A DNA stretch of 64,000 bases from Peribolospora baueri (taxonomy: Eukaryota; Basidiomycota; Peribolosporomycetes; Peribolosporales; Peribolosporaceae): contig JAMDHS010000058.1 of NCBI GenBank assembly GCA_029717555.1, forward strand, positions 80,851 through 144,850. The letters are read 5' to 3'. The position numbers were made by a program, and so were the translations under genes. The first letter of the stretch is position 1; each line of letters opens with the position of its first letter. Below are positions 10,988 through 22,644 of the stretch, piece after piece. The notes below the pieces were generated by a model. It saw only the letters and a list, made by a program, of their open reading frames with translations. It made no database searches and was not told the DNA's origin.

Positions 10988-12996
10988 TCAAGAGATGTAC
11001 CGCCTCTCCCTCATCGCGTTCCAAACGCCCTCGAACACCTCGGCCGTTGGCTTGTCGTTCTCCGGGCCCCACCCGATAGCACGGGCGCGGCCGATGTCCT
11101 GTACAAAATCGTAAGGCAGCCCGATGATCCCATCCAAGAACCTGGACGGATGGAGGCGAAGAAGAAAAAAAAAACCATCGATATGTCAGCAGGTTATGAC
11201 GCGGGAGACGATCTACGAGGTGCCGTTCGAACAGGCTGCTTGATTGACCAACCAGAAGGGGCTCTCCTCGAATAGATCGGGATGAGAGAGATTGTATTTC
11301 TTGACGAGCGAGTCCCACGCCTTTTTCGCTTCAGGCCTGTAAACGATCAGCAAGGGAGGAGGGCGAAGCCATCCGTCCATCGTTCGGGTCATCGTTCAGT
11401 CCCACGGAAATCCACCTCTTCCCTATGAGCTGACTTTCGACAAAGCCGCAAAAGATCCGAATAGAACCAGGCAGATCCGCCTGCCCGCTCACCTCTTCAT
11501 CTCCTCTGCAACGCTGGGCTTCTTATGCTTCGGTGGCTTGTCACCCTCCCTGAGGCCAAAGTCTTTGCAGAAGCGGCCCCACGTCTCTTCAAACGACCAT
11601 TCGTCGCCATTCGTAATGTTGAGCTGACGACGCAGAGTAAGAAAGGGCACACATGTGCGTTCGATCAGAATGTCAGTGTGAAGAATGAGAAGAACATAAC
11701 CTTGTCTCACTCACTTTCTCTCCACCTTTGATGGTCTCAGGAGGCAGTAGCGACACAAAAGCTTGGAAGCGGGCGAGGATGTCCTGGGAAGCAGATGTGC
11801 GCTTGCTATGGCGCAAACAGGGCGGGAGATAGTCGAGGGGAAAGAGAACCAAGGTAGAGAACATGAAGATAAAACGTTGGCCAAGGTCAATGGACGCATG
11901 GCAAGCGAACAAGGACATCTTTCGCAAAGACCAGAAAACCGACCTGAGGTAACCAGACAACGGCCCAGGGAACTGGAGAGTGTCTGGAGACAAGCCGAGC
12001 TTTGCCTCTTCGCCCTTCACGGCGAGATCTGGGGAAGAGGAGATGAAGGATGGAAATCCGGTCAACATATTGCCCGTGGAATACAGAGATGTTGTGACAG
12101 AAAACGTCAAATGACGTACAGATGCCGAGCGAGGAGGCGGCGTTCATGGCGTTGATGTTGCCGCCTGACGAGAGCGACAGGGTAGTGAATGACGAGGTAA
12201 GCTCATCAAAGGGCGACGAAAGTCGTTTCCTTGCCATCCTCTCCTTTTCTATCTAAGCCACAAACGCTCACCGGGGACAAAGCCGAGAATAGCGTCCGGG
12301 ACGACCTCGGCCCACCTCCAGCTCTTTCCGACGCTTAGCTCCCTGAGCTTCTCCACCTGGGGATAGTAGAAAACGGGTCCGGCGATGCCCGCCGGCACGG
12401 GGGGCAAGTCCTCACTGAGCCTGACGCCTTCGAGGCTGAACGGCTTACCGCCCCACTCCGGCACGGGTGTGCCCAGGACGGCGGCGCCGTAGGTCTTGCA
12501 TCCGGTTTGGAGGACGATGAACTCGAGCCCGTCGCTACGAGGCGAGTTGGCGATGGCGAGCTCGACGGCCCCGACGGCGTTTTCAACAATCCGAACGTTG
12601 GCCTCCTTGTCGTACTCGTCTCCCTTTCCGCTGGCGACGTACGCGGCCAAGTAGACGTACTTGACTCCCTCCAGGATCTCGCGTCCGACCTGCTTGACGA
12701 GCGCCTCCGCGATGAGCGGCGCCGGCTGGAGGAGGTCGATGGACGCGTAAATCTTGCGCCCCTTGCCCAACTCTGGGTCCTGGTCCTTGGCGTGCCTCGA
12801 AGTGGCAATGATGTACGGGAACTGGGAGGGAGTGGGGTAGTCCAGCAAGTTGCGCACCAGCGCCGAGCCGGTGATGCCTGATGAGGACGATATGATATGG
12901 GGGCAGACGAGCATCAGCGCGCGCACCTCTTTCGTCCAGGAGCACGGAGCACTCACCGTTGGCACCAAAGACGATGGCGTTTCCGCTACGAGGCAT
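10988..12996 (-). CDS. PRISE-type NAD(P)-dependent reductase (SDR/epimerase fold)
   Basis: Atypical short-chain dehydrogenase of the progesterone 5-beta-reductase/iridoid synthase-like (PRISE) family, which reduces enone C=C bonds using NADPH. Exon 1 (start 12996) encodes MPRSGNAIVFGANG and splices to ITGSALVRNLL, forming the Rossmann nucleotide-binding loop. The main exon carries VYLAAYVASG, and LEFIVLQTGCKTYGAAVLG holds the T-G-x-K-x-Y-G catalytic motif of the family. It continues with AGPVFYYPQVEKLREL and AILGFVPG. Further exons give NINAMNAASSLG, EAKLGLSPDTLQFPG, SASQDILARFQAFVSLLPPE, NITNGDEWSFEETWGRFCKD, AKKAWDSLVKKYNLSHPDLF and GIIGLPYDFVQDIGRARAIG, ending RERRYIS with the stop at 10988-10990. 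Substrate is unknown; fungal homologues are usually unassigned. Seven or so introns; no frame break seen. Confidence 0.85.
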
Positions 12997-13637
12997 GATG
13001 GCAATTTCTGTCGCAAGCCGAATTTGCCTGACTGCTAAAAAAAAAGGAAGACCAAAAAGTACGTGGAGAGAGAAAGATGTGGAAGTTGATCAAGTTCCAA
13101 AGGTGGAAAAGAAGCGCTCGCAAGGTGGAAGGAGGTAGGGTGACGTTTGTGGAAATGGCTGTCATCATCGGAAGCTGATCGCGGAATTTGTAAGCATCGA
13201 ACGACGCAGGTGGAGGTGCGTTGAGTAGGCGAGAGGGCGAGAGAGACGACAACAACAACACTCGATGTTCGAGAGGTGCGCATACGGCGTAATGATACAA
13301 GATCCCGATCCCCTCCTATCCAAAAAATGGGGACATCGGTGAGAAAGAGAGAGAAAACAGGGCAAGCGGAGGGAGGTGAGCACGAGCGAGTAGAGGTGGA
13401 TATGGATGAACGGATGGGATGGATGGAGACCTGGAACGGAACGCGCAAAACCATTAAGAAAAAAAAGAAAAGTCGTCGACGTCGAAGAGGACGCTATAGC
13501 AGGAGAAAGCACAATGATGCCCAAATAGAAGGGTACGGGAGCGGAAAGCAAGAAGAGAAAAGAAACGTTGAAACGTGGGAGTCCGAAAAGACAACCACCT
13601 CCGTGTGTGGACTCGACGGCCATAGCCGACGACCACG
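12997..13637. other. Intergenic between two minus-strand genes
   Basis: These 641 bases hold no supported gene. They should include the reductase promoter and the 3' flank of the large membrane protein. The open frames on the plus strand are antisense low-complexity reading. Confidence 0.5.
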
Positions 13638-16600
13638 TCAGATCTCGAGCGAGACATGGCCGATCTTGGTGGAGACCTTGGTCTCGCCAAACCAATCCCT
13701 CTTCTCCTCTTCACTGATCGCTGCCGGCCTGTTCCGACCGCCTCCCCTGCGCTGGAGGGAACGGAGGCGAAGAGAATCCAAAGTCGATGAGGCATCATCA
13801 TCATCTCCGCCTTGCCCCTCCTCCCCACGCCAATACCAAGAATACCCAGTCGAAGCGCCGCCCGGCCTCCCTTTCCCTTTGCCGCCCTCCGTCTCCGTAA
13901 CCAAAGTTTTCTTAGCCCCCTCGCCATCCTTCTCGCCCTCCTCCCCTTCCCCTTCCCACTCCCTCAACTTGTACTCCCTCCTTCCAAAGTTGCTACTCAG
14001 CCTGAATCGTCCCTCAAACATCTTCGCCATCTTGACGTTCACGCTCCCCTTGCTCGTCCTAGCCTCCGAGATGAGCGGCGTGAAGGGCGGCTGAGAGAGG
14101 TAGTCCAAGCTCAGGTCCGTCATCGATCCCGAGGCGTGAACGGTGACCGGGTGTCGCGTCCGCTCGTCCGTGGCCACACCGAGGGCGATCGGATCGTTCC
14201 AGGAGAACTTTGTACGGCCGAGTGTGGCAAGCACGGAGGCGAGCGAGGGAGATGCGGTGGAGGAAGAAGAGGCAACGTCGCCTCCCTCCCCGTCGGAATC
14301 AGGCTCTGGAAGAGGAGGTAGAGGTACAAAGTCGTTGACGACGCGCACTTTGGCGTCTACGGTGCCGACTCTAGCGTTGATGTCGAGGCTGTTGGACACG
14401 GAGAAAGTGCCGTTGATCCGGCCAGCGTCGACAGAGAAGGAGGCGTCGTGAGAGCGAAAAGCCTGACGACGCACAGCGTAGGAAAAATAAATCGTTAGGT
14501 CAGTACTTGAACCGAGCGGACGCACTCCTAAAAACGCGACTACCACGAGTGCGTATCACGAGTGCGAGAATCGCATCTCCGAAACCCCCCCCCCCCCGGC
14601 GACTCACGTTATCATCCATGACAATCTCACCCGCCGACACTCTCACATCCAACTGTCCGACCGCAATGTCATTCAACCGTCCTTTCTCAGCATCAGACGA
14701 CGCCGACCCGGACGGCGATCCGGACTCCACCTCGCGCGCGTTCGCCTCCAAAAGCAAAACGCTCATGAGAGGCACGTCGAGCTCCAAACGGGGGAGTAGG
14801 AGAGATACGTTGGCGAGGTCGCGGTAAGGTCTGAAAGAGGACGGTAAGGAGGGAGATGAGGAAAGAGAAGATTGGGGGGACCACGACGAGGGGGAGGCGG
14901 CGAAGATGCCGGTGGGTGACGACAATGGCGAGCTGGGGGGCGAGTCGTCGTCGTCGGAAGCGGAAGAAGGCGGGAGACGGAGGACGATGTTGAACCAGAG
15001 CGGGAGATACTTTTCCCTCGTCGAGCGAGTCTGAAGAGAAAGGAGCGGTGAGCGTGGCCAAAGTTTGCCCATCAGCTCGACCGGCCGACTCCCAGAGCGA
15101 CTAGAGACCGGTGATGGGAAAGGACAAGATGGAAAGAGGAACCGAGTTCGACTCACATATACACCTACGCCCCAAGACCGCCCACCCTGCCCATCCATAG
15201 CACAGACGTTGACGTCTGCCAAAGCCTTGCGCCCTGCGTCGTGGTCCTCCCACATGGCCTCCACGTCCACTTGAACACGGTTCTGACCCGGCGGAGGGCG
15301 GTAACCTTTCTTTTCGCCTTCCTTGTCCTTGTCGTAGTCGCTGTGGTTAGGAGGTCGCGGGGATGGACGGGGCGTACCGGTGTCGTCTTCGTCCTCGCCA
15401 GTCGGAGTAGCCAACGGAGGTGGAGATGAGGGAGAGCGTGGAAAGGGTGACTCTGTATGGTCGTCGGGATGGACGCCGAAAGCGCTGGACAAATCCGCGA
15501 GAGCGCCAGACAAGCGAATCCGCGAACGCCCGTCCCCTTTGGCCTGCTGCGACTGGAAAACGTCCAACCAAGCAGAGTACATGAGGTCTCGCATGAACGA
15601 GCGGGATGGAGGAGCGACGACGTAGTGCGACGACCCGCCTGCGGCCACGCCGGCGTCCTCAGAGGAGACGGAGGAGGACGCCGGAAGGGAAGGATTGTGA
15701 GCCGGCTCTTGCGTCCAGTCATACGGCAAGACGACGACGCGACCGACGGCGTATCCGCCAGAGGTGTGCACCCACACCTTGGGGCCCCGGCGTCCGTGGC
15801 TGCCGTTCATTCTGGCCAGATCCGCCGCGGCATCGACAGGGAGATAAAAGGTCGAAGTGGAGGACCAGAGCTGCTTCGTATCGGGATCGGAAGGAGTGTG
15901 GACGCCTTGGTCGCCAGGGGATTCGTGCCCGTCGTGAGGCTCAAAAGGAATCTGGTCCCTCCTCCGTCGTCGTCGCATTCCCACCTCTTCGCTCCCCGGC
16001 CCCTCCTTCGCCCAAATCGCCTCCGTCCTCCCGCCCCTCATTCTCCCCCTCACACCCGCGTCCCCGGTCTCCGACTTCCACCCCTTAGGCGCAAGCGCGG
16101 TACCGACGGTGCCCGTCTCGTTCCACGACTTATCCACCTCGACGAGCGCCGGCTCGCTCCACATGTTGCACGCCAACGGGGTGCCCTCAGTGAAGGGCGG
16201 CAAGGGGGCGAAGGGGTTCGGGACGCGCTTACCGCCACGACCGGGTCCCAATCGGCCTCCGAAGATCGGCGGCGGTCGGGCTGGACGAGGGCGGTGGCGA
16301 GGTCGCCCGTCCTCGCCGTCCTTTGCCTTTCGCAAGGGCGCGGTGACCTTCCACGTCACGAGGGCGATCCAAACGCCGGAGAGGACGACGGCGCACACGA
16401 AAGCGACGAAAAATCGCCTTTTTGCTGTCCACGACGCGGCTGCGCGACGTTTGCGAGCGGCGCGGATGGGGTGACTGCCGGAGGGGGAGGTCGAGGAGAG
16501 GAGGGGAACGTAGGATGCTTCCACGTCCGAGAGGGCGTCCGTGATCGCCGAGGTGACTGAGGCGCCATCGTCGGAGGAGACGGAGCTGCGTCGGGGGCGC

Positions 16601-17415
16601 GATGACAGCGCACCTAACGCCGGCCCCTCTTGCACATCCCTCGGGTCGTCATTTCCTCCTTCTTCCGCCGTCTCATCCTGCGCCGCATCCACGCCGTCGT
16701 CGTCGACGGATCCTTCCGTGCCGGCGGCCCTTCGCAACCGTCTAGCCTGCTCCTGAGCATCGAACACAGGTGGCGTCCTAGATCTCGGTTGAGGGACAAC
16801 GGTAACCGGAGCCTGAGCGGCGGCGACGGCGAGCGCAGGGGAGGAGTGGCCGGGAGGACCAGGGTAAGCGGGCGCGGGACCGAAGGGGTGAGAAGTGTCA
16901 GCCGATTCCGGAGGACGATAGAGCGGTTGGTCTTCCGTGAGGCCGAGATTTCGTTGGTAGTACTGGATCTCCGCTTGAATGATATCTTCCGGGTTGAGAG
17001 GGGGGAGTAAGGCGAGGGAGAGTGGATGGCGAGACGACGCGGCGGTGACATCGGAAGAGGTGGAAGGTCCGGCGCTATCGGACGAGGTGGATACGCCGGA
17101 GGACAAGGCCAGAGAGGGCGTGGAGAGGGAATTGGAAGGGGAGTGAGAGGCATTGAAGGAGGCGCCGTCCGAGGGCAGCTGCGCCTGCAACGCGGCTCGA
17201 GTCTGTATCGTTAAAAGGGATGGGCGGGTCAGGGATAAATGCCAGGTTAAATAAAAGACCAAGTAAGACAGGAAGCGTGCGGTTGAAAGGCAGATACGAT
17301 CTAGAGAGCACCACAATGACGATATAGAGAGACGCGCTGGAGATGGAGACGAGACCGGTCGCACCAAACTCACTCTGGCCTCCTCCTCCTCCCTCAAGAT
17401 GTCCTTGTCAATCAT
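13638..17415 (-). CDS. Large single-pass membrane protein, unrecognised
   Basis: I do not recognise this gene. It reads from an ATG at 17415 (MIDKDILREEEEAR), spliced to TRAALQAQLPSDG, to the stop at 13638. The protein is about 1.1-1.2 kb of residues long. The first third is Ser/Pro/Asp-rich and disordered. One transmembrane segment follows, FFVAFVCAVVLSGVWIALVT (about 16370-16435), preceded by Arg/Lys-rich sequence, which suggests a cytosolic N-terminus and lumenal or extracellular C-terminus. Beyond it are several N-x-S/T sequons (NET, NGS, NHS, NVS, NGT) and a predicted beta-rich region with repeated patterns such as LDINARVGTVDAKVRVV and YLPLWFNIVLRLP, like fungal proteins built of LEA/bridge-type beta units; that resemblance is a guess. 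Introns near 15010-15155 and 14484-14608 are inferred from GTGAG donors and CAG acceptors; the first and second are readable straight through. An upstream exon beyond 17415 is possible. Confidence 0.7.
14585..14597. repeat. C13 homopolymer beside a donor site of the membrane-protein gene
   Basis: Thirteen C on plus (G on the coding strand), about 10 nt after a GTGAG donor that follows VMDDN. Confidence 0.85.
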
Positions 17416-18652
17416 CTCGTCCAACTACTCTCAGTGCCTCTGCTTCTATTTTTCAGAGATGTCAAGCCGTTCCCGCCAATGTGTACGGGGTGGTGAGGCA
17501 GCTGAGAAGAGGGAGGGGATTGGACGGGGTTGTGCACATGCGCGTGGAGGACGGGCGAAGGTTGGGAGGGGCGCAGGACGGACGGTGTGTGAAGACGATG
17601 GGAAGTGGAAAAGGAGCGTCCAGCGGCCCAGGAGAAGAAGAGAAAAGGAGACGGAAAGACGTATAGAGGGCGGAGAGGTGAGAATGTGGAGAGGAGAAAG
17701 ACGACGGTGGGAGCTGCGACGACAGCAACCACGACGGAGGCCGATATCCGATATCGCGGGGCGGTGTGATTGCCGCAGTCGCAGATGTTCTCCTGAGGAC
17801 CACTTCGCCCTGCCCGGCCATGCGATGTCCTTCCGACTCGAACGCTCGCACAGGCCAAGAGAGAGGAGAGAAACGGGGATGGGGACGGGGACGAGGACGA
17901 GGACGAGCGAGCGAATGTTTACCCGGGGCACAGTGCAGTGTTCGGTGACACATAGTCTGATCTCGCCCTCTCGTCGCAACATCGGCGATCTCCCCCTAGC
18001 TTGCGCCCACCGCACCGCCTTCCGCCCGGCAACGTGTCATGGTCTTGAGCATGGAGATATAATCGATACGCAAGGGTAGGAGGAAGTTGCTACGGCGTGG
18101 CCAACTCTGTCTTGCCTTGCTTCGGAGTTGGTTACGAGACGATGGCTTTCTTTACTGTCGCGTCTCGGGAGATGGGCAGCGTCAGGTGCGCCTTGCCTTG
18201 GGTTCCTGCCGCCGTGTGTCTTGCCCTCGTGCCTTGTGCACGGGCCACCTGAGAGGACGGCAGACTCATCGGACGGGGTGGGCCACGCACGACTAGAAAA
18301 GCCGGAGATGGACCGCGAGTTCGAACGGTGCGGGCGGGCGCCGTGAGCGTTCCGTGTTTCCTGCCTATCCTCGCTCGTACTCTTTCTTTCGTAGCAAGCT
18401 TGGACTCTCGTCTATTGCACAAGCGCGACGGCAGACGCCGCCCAAATCCTAATTTCGTAAAGAGTCCCCTGAAATGGGGGAGGAGAGAAGTCTGCCACTC
18501 CGACGCGACCCGACAATCCCATATCATCTATCCGTCCATTCCCGACAAGAGTAGAGTTCGTCTACCCACAAGGTCGACCAAATGTTTCCCTGACAAATAG
18601 CCCGCCGCCGACGCTGCGGCATTGTGCCGAGGTCGAATACGGGGGAAAATGT
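17416..18652. other. Intergenic, 1.2 kb
   Basis: This is the upstream region of the membrane-protein gene and the 3' flank of the MCP2-like gene. I see no conserved coding motif. Long open frames on both strands are Arg/Ser/Pro-rich and mutually antisense, as expected from high GC. An unmodelled 5' exon of the membrane-protein gene could lie here. Confidence 0.4.
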
Positions 18653-21386
18653 CTAGCCGAGAAAAGCGGAATCGTCCAAGTCGACGCCGAATTCGCTCCT
18701 CGCCATCCTGAAGAAGCGACAAAGGGGGGGGGGGGGGGGAATGGACAAGCGAAGAAAGGAGGGACGAGTGAGCGTGTGCGGTGGGAGCGCCGCGCCGAAC
18801 GCCAACGCCGTCTCTTCCCCACTGGCTCACCTCTGCAAACTCTTCTCCAAGTCATCCTCAAACCCGCCCCGTCCGGCCCCTTCCCGTCCTCCACCGTACC
18901 ACCACCTACGAAACCAAGCGATCCAATTGGACGCATAAAAGGCAACGTCAATGACCAGAAGCGTGAATCGAAAGCGGAAGTAGACCAGTCGATCGTCGAA
19001 CCAGCTCTTCAGTCGGGTCCGGAGAGCCTGATGAGGCGCGCCACCCGTTTCGGTCGTCCAGAAGAGTTGAGAAGAGCGGGGCGTGTCAGAGGTCTGCAAG
19101 TAGCCGTCGGCGGCGTGTCTGGCGAGGATGTTGATCCGGTTCACCGGCGAGCCCAACACCTGGTTGTTCGCTTGGATGATCCTCATGGATCTCGAGACGA
19201 AGATGAGGGGCTTGGGGATCAGCTCGACGTTGGTGAGGAACGTCTTGATCTTTTCCTTCATCTCCCTTTGCAGCTCTAAATCCGTTTTCTGCATTCGCTC
19301 GCCGCCGCCCGCTTCCTCCTCCTCCATCTTCCTCTTCTCTTTCGTCTCTTTTGCCTGCCAAGGTCGGAGGAGCGTGACAGACGCGAATAGCTCGGCGTTT
19401 CCCACGCCCCATGAGGCGCAGATGCGCTCGACGGAGCGCAAGTCTTGAACAAAGATGGCGCGCCAGAGGGAGGAGTAGGTCCTGCGGAAGGCGGGATCCA
19501 AGGAGACGTAGAGGCCGTGGTCAATGAGGACCACCTGGTGGTGGCCTTTCTTGCCGTTCGGGTGACGTCGGACGAGAATGTTGGCCGGATGCCCGTCGGC
19601 CCTGCGAAACGAGTATGAAATCGCAATTACGTCTTGAACGGCGACCCTTTCCCTTATTAGCTTCCCCTTTTTTACAACTTACTGTACGAATCCGTACTGG
19701 AAAATTTGCGCGGCAAAGACTTCACAAACACTCGTGACCACCGCCTTGACGTCCAAACCCATCCCTTCAATCGCAGCCCGGTCGGTCATCGTACAAGCGC
19801 CATCGATCCACTCCATCGTGATCACCCTGGGCGTGCACAGGTCCGGGTAGATCTTGGGCACGTACACTTTGCCGTCGCGAAGTGCCGGGTTGGGGTCGGA
19901 GAGGACATGGTTGCGGATCCGCTCCGAGTTGGCCGCCTCGATGTCAAAAAAGGTTTCTTGCTGTGAGAGCGAGGTTGGAGTGGGGAAGGGGCGTGCGCCA
20001 TGGATCAGAGTAAAGCTCGGTGAGCGACGCCAATGGACCCTTCGACTCACCTCCACCTGGTCCGAGATGTATTGAGCGGCGAAGGAGAGAGGAATCTCGA
20101 ATACATGCTCTGTGCGCCCAGAAGCAGGAAAACACATGCGGCGGCCGGGCGGGTCATCTACCATTGAGGCGAGGCGAAAAGAAAAGGGGCCATGGTGCGA
20201 CTCACCGTAGACGAACATGAGTGTCCTGTACGCCCATAGGTCCCACTGGGCGTGCCGACGAATGTCCGGCCTTTGCACCTTCACCGCCACTTCCTCCACC
20301 CGACCATCGGGCGTGCGTAGGAGAGCGTGATGGACCTGGGCGACAGACTGTCGAGCGTGAGTGGGTTAGGAAAAAGAGTGGTGAGCCGGCGAAGACGAAT
20401 GGCGTGGCGCGACAGCACCAATCTACGGCGCGCTCCACTCACGGCGGCGGCCACCGGGACCTCATCTATGCTCTCAAACACCTCGCTCAGAGGCCTCCCA
20501 AACTCGGTCTCGAGCGTGCGCTCCACCACAGGCCAAGGCACGTGTTCGGCGTCGTCGAAAAGCTTGGACAAACGGCGGTACGGCTTGGGGAGGATGGCTG
20601 CCTGCACTCCGATCGCCTGGCCAAGCTTGACGTAGAGGCCGCTGGGGGAGGACGCGTCTCAGCTTGCCCATCCTGTCATGGTCGACTCTCTTACACGACG
20701 ACGCAGTACCCACCCGTTCTTCTCGCACACATTCAATAAGCGTGCGGCCGCACGCTCGTGCAGAGCGTTGATGGACTCGAGAGAGTCGCGATCAAAGTTG
20801 AACCTTGTTATTCGTACCGTGCCAGTCAATCGGCACAGGTGTGAGTCGAACACCTGAGACAATGCCCATCCCTGGTCGTTCGTTCGTTCGTCCGTTCATG
20901 CGACACTCACTTGTAATCCAAACCAATGAGCACGCCGTTATACACCGTCCTCGCGTTCCTCGCCAGCGTACGTTCGTTCCACCTGTTGTCCCAGTAATAC
21001 AACGCCAAGCCGGAGATGGAGAGGAGGAGGAGGTTGCGTGCGGTGAGGAGACGAGTGGCCTTTTCCTTCTTCTTCTTTTTCGGCGGGGAGGACGGTCCGT
21101 GTAGAGGTGGAGAGCCGCTGGAGACTACTCGCGAGGTGGAGCTGCTCCGCGCATGTCGAGCGAGCAAGGACTCTGCGGCGACTCGGTGAGGAACGAGGGA
21201 CGAGAACGGTCTCGCTGGGGAGAGGTGGACGATGGACGACGGTTTTCCGGGCAGCGTCAGCTGCTGCGCAAGACTGCTGGCAGTACCGAAACGTGGACGC
21301 AGTCGAGAGGTGGGTGGCGGGGAGGAGAGTGAAGAGAATGCAGAGGGCGAGGCGACGAGGCGCGAAAGGGCGAACCTGTGCGCCAT
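18653..21386 (-). CDS. Mitochondrial UbiB/ADCK-family atypical kinase (MCP2/ADCK1-like)
   Basis: Member of the ABC1/ADCK/UbiB family; the nearest group appears to be yeast Mcp2 (Cqd2) and human ADCK1, inner-membrane proteins linked to mitochondrial lipid and coenzyme Q distribution. Exon 1 (start 21386) has a Ser/Arg-rich presequence, then a transmembrane helix LLLLSISGLALYYW and TVYNGVLIGLDYK. Next come LYVKLGQAIGVQAA (family KxGQ motif), VAVKVQRPDI (ATP-site Lys), the ETFFDIEAANSERI segment, PRVITMEWIDG, ADGHPANILVRR and VVLIDHGLYVSLD (metal-binding Asp). The usual DPHPGN here reads DGHPAN. A TGA follows LEKSLQR at 18827-18829, but that TGA overlaps a GTGAGC donor. Splicing it to a C-rich acceptor at 18708 adds ARSEFGVDLDDSAFLG and ends at 18653, which I prefer. 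Alternative end: 18827. Confidence 0.85.
18724..18739. repeat. G16 homopolymer inside last MCP2-like intron
   Basis: Sixteen consecutive G on the plus strand. On the coding strand this is a C tract ending about 13 nt before the proposed acceptor at 18708, where a pyrimidine tract is expected. Confidence 0.9.
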
Positions 21387-22644
21387 GAATGAGTCTGATG
21401 AACGACGGCAGACGTAACGTAACGGGCGACCTCAATCAAGCAAGCTTTGGACGAGGGGCGACGGCTAGGACGAAAGAGAGACAATTTGAGATGGGGCGCA
21501 CGGGGTGTTGGGATGAAGGAAGGAGTACATTTGTAGCTGCTCCGGTCCAGCTCGGTGCGGTGGCCGAGGTGGTGGTAGTGGTAGTGGTTCGCTGAGACCG
21601 ACGCGACGCGCTTCGGCCGGCGCGGCCTCGATCGGCAGGCAGGCGAGCGGGGGCGGATGGCCGATTAGAAAACGTCAATGTCCCGCGAGTTCTGCTTGGA
21701 AAACACCAAAGAGTCCTCGGAGATCCAAAAGATATTGAGATTGACGAAGCAGGGAGAGAAGAGGAAAGAGGAGAGAGTCGGGAAGGCGAGGGACGACGGA
21801 AAACACTTGGTTCGTAACATTACAGAGTGATTTGAAAAGTCGGATGGATTGGATTGGTGGTTAGAAGGATGAATGGATGAATGGATGGATGGGGGGATGG
21901 TTCGAGGACACGCGAAGTAACGTATGTACGAGTGTGTTGTAGCGTCTCTAACGAGGAGAGCCAACCCCCCCGGCGCGTTCGCTCGAGTCTCGTTCGCCCC
22001 TGTTATCGGTTTCGCTCCTCCTCGAACGAAGCAGCGATGGTCGGAATCGCAACAAGGCGAGTGAGCCAAGTTGGCGTTTCGGTTATGTTATTCCTACGAA
22101 GGGGATGGATAGTCGGGGTCAAGTCGACTTGACTGGGCAGATGGGGCGCGAAAACGGTACGGTGGATGGTAAAAAGCAGGAAGCAGTCATATTGACGTCG
22201 CCGGGCTGGTTTGGTTGGGTTGGGTGGTTAGGATGGACTATCAAAATTGGAGCGCGGATCGCGTGGGTCGACTTGTCAACTGAACCGAGCAGGTCGGGGA
22301 GAATAAGACAGAACGGAAACGGACGTGTGTGGAATGAAAACCAAAAGGTGATGCCGATCAAAACCATGAATGGGGTTGGTTTGGGAGGAGCGAAAAATCA
22401 AGTGTACATATGTCGGTGCGAATGGGACGAAAGCGGACGGACGGATGGGCGGACGAGCGGGCAAGAGAAAGAAGACCGGACAGAGCAGGGAAGTCTTGAG
22501 GGGTGGATGAATAAACCAAGTATGGCGAACAGCGGAGCGGAGTGACCTTGACGGGATGAGAAGTGATGCGGTGGTACCGGGTAGCGGATATCGTATATCG
22601 TGCGAACGAACGAATGAATGAAACGAACGCCGAAAGATCGATCG
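21387..22644. other. Intergenic, 1.26 kb
   Basis: Contains the upstream region of the MCP2-like gene and the 3' flank of the WHI3/scw1-like gene. No gene is supported. A short imperfect ATGG/GAATGG repeat lies at about 21870-21900. The rest looks unique. Confidence 0.45.

Noticed and set aside
15457-16560. 367-codon plus-strand open frame
   Set aside because: Antisense to the membrane-protein gene; Arg-rich shadow with no motif.
17399-18079. Plus-strand open frame upstream of the membrane-protein gene
   Set aside because: Arg/Gly-rich, overlaps open frames on the other strand, no conserved motif or convincing splice context.
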